A stretch of DNA of 64,000 nucleotides from Amanita rubescens. Its lineage: Eukaryota > Basidiomycota > Agaricomycetes > Agaricales > Amanitaceae. Both the position numbers and the translations under genes were made by a program. Each line of letters starts with the position of its first letter. Positions within the stretch are counted from its first letter, which is position 1. The stretch lies in NCBI GenBank assembly GCA_015039365.1, contig WION01000062.1:62001-126000 (forward strand). The letters are read 5' to 3'. The notes under the pieces are model-generated. The model saw only the letters and a list, made by a program, of their open reading frames with translations. It was not told the origin of the DNA and made no database searches. Positions 62,371 to 64,000 of the stretch are shown in pieces.

Positions 62371-64000
62371 ACATAAGTGCCACGTGGCGCGTCCATGCAT
62401 GCGGCATGAGGCTGTACGATGCCAGCCAACATAACAAAATGGACATCGGAACAAGTGTACCCACTGAAATTCTATGCGAAATATTTCTCCTCCTCCGCGA
62501 TAAACCCATCGCTCTCAACGAGTTGAAAAACAGGTTATGCTTTTCCAAATTTCCGTGGGCCATAGGACAAGTTTGCAGGCACTGGAGATTGGCATTTTTA
62601 TCAAACCCAGCTTTATGGTCCTCTCTTTCGATCGAGGACCCTGATCATCGTTCCCCTAGCGTTGCTTACATCGCTGAAATGGAGCGACGCACGGCGATAT
62701 ACCTCAGGCGCTCCGAACCCCATCCTCTCACCGTAATAGTTTGTTTCAAATACGTCGATGGTTTTCCGAAGGAAGTATGGGATATGCTATTGTCATGCTC
62801 GGATCGGTGGAAAAAGTTGTATCTGTGGTTATCAAACCAGTTCTTTACGGATGGTCTTGTTAGCCGCAGAGGCAAGATGCCGATTCTCGAGTCCCTGAGG
62901 CTCTCAATGACTAGGTCCAAGCGTCAGAATGACCTCACCGCATTTGAAATCGCGCCGTGCCTCACCGAACTAGAACTAGCGTACAGTGACTCAGGGGAAA
63001 GAGAATGGGCGTTTCCTTTGGCGCAGTTGACCAAACTCAACATAGACCTACCACCGTCTCTGGATTTCACCGACAGTCACAGGCTCAGAATGTTTCTACT
63101 CCAGCTTCAGAACGTCGAGGAGTTGCGGTTCACCATATCCTATATCAAGGAAGGGTTTGGCACCTTACAGTGTCTGCCTGTACGTTTTCCACGTCTTAGG
63201 CTCCTTCGTACCCCTCTCCTCTATCCTGGAGTATTTTCATGGTTTGAAGTACCTCTTCTTGAAGATCTCTTGACGTTCTGCAGTCTGTTTTCGACTGCAT
63301 ATGACCCAGATGAATGTAAAGCAGCCCTATTATCCCTTGTTCATTGCTCTCCCTGCCACATTCGTCACTTGACACTTGAAAACTGCAAAGTTGAAGAGGC
63401 CCACAATATCATGGAGGCATTGACCAGCGTCGAGAAGCTCTGCATCAAGTATTCCATTGCCCCGAAACGCGGCCCTCGCCTTGTACGGGACATTGCGGAA
63501 GCAAATGGTATCTACCTGCCCAACTTGCGGATGCTTCAGGTTCCATGTTGTCCAGGATATTTCGAGGAATATGTATCATCGATATCCTATCTTCTCGAAG
63601 TGCGGAACCGAAAACCGCAGTTAACACCTGCTAGCTCTGAAATTACATCTCTCGAGAGATTAATCATCGCCGTAAATTGGACTTATTCGGACTGCTACTG
63701 TTGTAGCATTCTCGACAAGAACATACCAAGTGTAATCAACAATGCAATAAAAGTGATGTTCAGTTGGCCGTCTTTCTCTGTCGCTGGCCTTAACGCCAAC
63801 CCCAGCCGATGGAACCCCACCTTGACCGTCTGCGCTTCGGCAGCCGGGGCTCTGGTTGATCTCACTATCCACTATCCCCGTGATGCCGAAGTATCCCAGA
63901 ACTGCTTTGAGGAAAGCCGCAGACTTTTCGAATCGGTAAGCAGCGTATTTGTTGATAATAGTTTATAAGTTCAGTGTTGAGAGAAATGAACCAGATTACC
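62226..64000. repeat. Segmental duplication, copy 2 (runs off the window)
   Basis: Partner of 59077-60840. This copy keeps a longer open upstream exon, so it is the likelier source; the 59-kb copy starts inside that exon. Confidence 0.85.
62439..63968 (+). CDS. F-box-like protein (family 2, copy c)
   Basis: 509 aa from the ATG of MDIGTSVPTEILCEIFLLLR; the frame is open 73 codons further upstream, but that part overlaps the tail of another gene and the paralogue start supports this ATG. Same build as copy b: VGQVCRHWR-type motif (IGQVCRHWRLAFLSNPALW), leucine-rich middle (LRMFLLQLQNVEELRFTIS) and C-terminus LPNLRMLQVPCCPGYFEEYV. The C-terminal third is almost unchanged between b and c, while the middle differs more. 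Confidence 0.8.
   Translation: MDIGTSVPTEILCEIFLLLRDKPIALNELKNRLCFSKFPWAIGQVCRHWRLAFLSNPALWSSLSIEDPDHRSPSVAYIAEMERRTAIYLRRSEPHPLTVIVCFKYVDGFPKEVWDMLLSCSDRWKKLYLWLSNQFFTDGLVSRRGKMPILESLRLSMTRSKRQNDLTAFEIAPCLTELELAYSDSGEREWAFPLAQLTKLNIDLPPSLDFTDSHRLRMFLLQLQNVEELRFTISYIKEGFGTLQCLPVRFPRLRLLRTPLLYPGVFSWFEVPLLEDLLTFCSLFSTAYDPDECKAALLSLVHCSPCHIRHLTLENCKVEEAHNIMEALTSVEKLCIKYSIAPKRGPRLVRDIAEANGIYLPNLRMLQVPCCPGYFEEYVSSISYLLEVRNRKPQLTPASSEITSLERLIIAVNWTYSDCYCCSILDKNIPSVINNAIKVMFSWPSFSVAGLNANPSRWNPTLTVCASAAGALVDLTIHYPRDAEVSQNCFEESRRLFESVSSVFVDNSL

Noticed and set aside
62220..62438. 73-residue N-terminal extension of the last F-box gene
   Set aside because: This stretch belongs in another frame to the tail of a different gene with its own intron; the paralogue at 59285 starts at the matching downstream ATG.

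Overview
This window looks like nuclear DNA of a mushroom-forming basidiomycete (Agaricomycetes, probably Agaricales). Genes are broken by many short introns of about 45-65 nt. Most have GT...AG ends and CTRAY-like branch points. The gene families are typical of the group: chromodomain Ty3/Gypsy elements, expanded F-box families, DAL5-type transporters, a multi-exon P450, a peroxisomal acyl-CoA ligase and secreted fruiting-body-type proteins. No rRNA, tRNA or CRISPR array was seen. All exon joins were read by eye from splice signals, frame and comparison of paralogues inside the window.

Layout. 1-1437: low-complexity DNA with a degenerate ~130-nt tandem repeat and a 38-bp palindrome. 1438-13719: two nested chromodomain Ty3/Gypsy retrotransposons. 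Inner element A (1948-8532) has two identical 325-bp LTRs and a TATCG target duplication, and sits inside the gag gene of outer element B. B has an intact pol and a 3' LTR but no recognisable 5' LTR. B in turn broke exon 3 of a small secreted-protein gene. Both elements carry the same gag-pol recoding architecture: a GGGTTTT heptamer, a 5-6 nt spacer and a hairpin over the gag stop. A also shows a Tf1/sushi-like self-priming signature. 13720-19640: three copies of that secreted-protein gene (one broken, two intact) in duplicated segments, with poorly resolved coding fragments between.

19640-32400: weakly coding DNA, two F-box paralogues on the minus strand, a 5'-truncated membrane-protein gene, then an HNH nuclease gene and NOP9 (pre-18S rRNA processing) diverging from a 68-bp shared upstream region. 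32968-45237: two tandem DAL5-like transporters, a cysteine-containing secreted protein and a 4-coumarate-CoA-ligase-like enzyme ending in AKL, all on the minus strand.

46163-56896: a large multi-exon membrane-protein gene with a one-base frameshift, a decayed F-box gene, a P450, the CAAX protease RCE1, an N-terminal-only fragment of the same membrane family, and a 2-oxoglutarate/Fe(II) oxygenase. 57177-64000: three tandem F-box genes. The last two lie in a segmental duplication of at least 1.76 kb, which also carries the 3' end of an unrelated gene. A non-autonomous TIR transposon of 891 bp lies between those two copies.

Housekeeping genes (NOP9, RCE1) are therefore interspersed with fast-evolving families. 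The F-box set, the membrane set and the secreted set each appear as whole, shifted and fragmentary copies. The best candidates for new biology are the small secreted family, the membrane family, and the paired recoding and self-priming signals of the retroelements.
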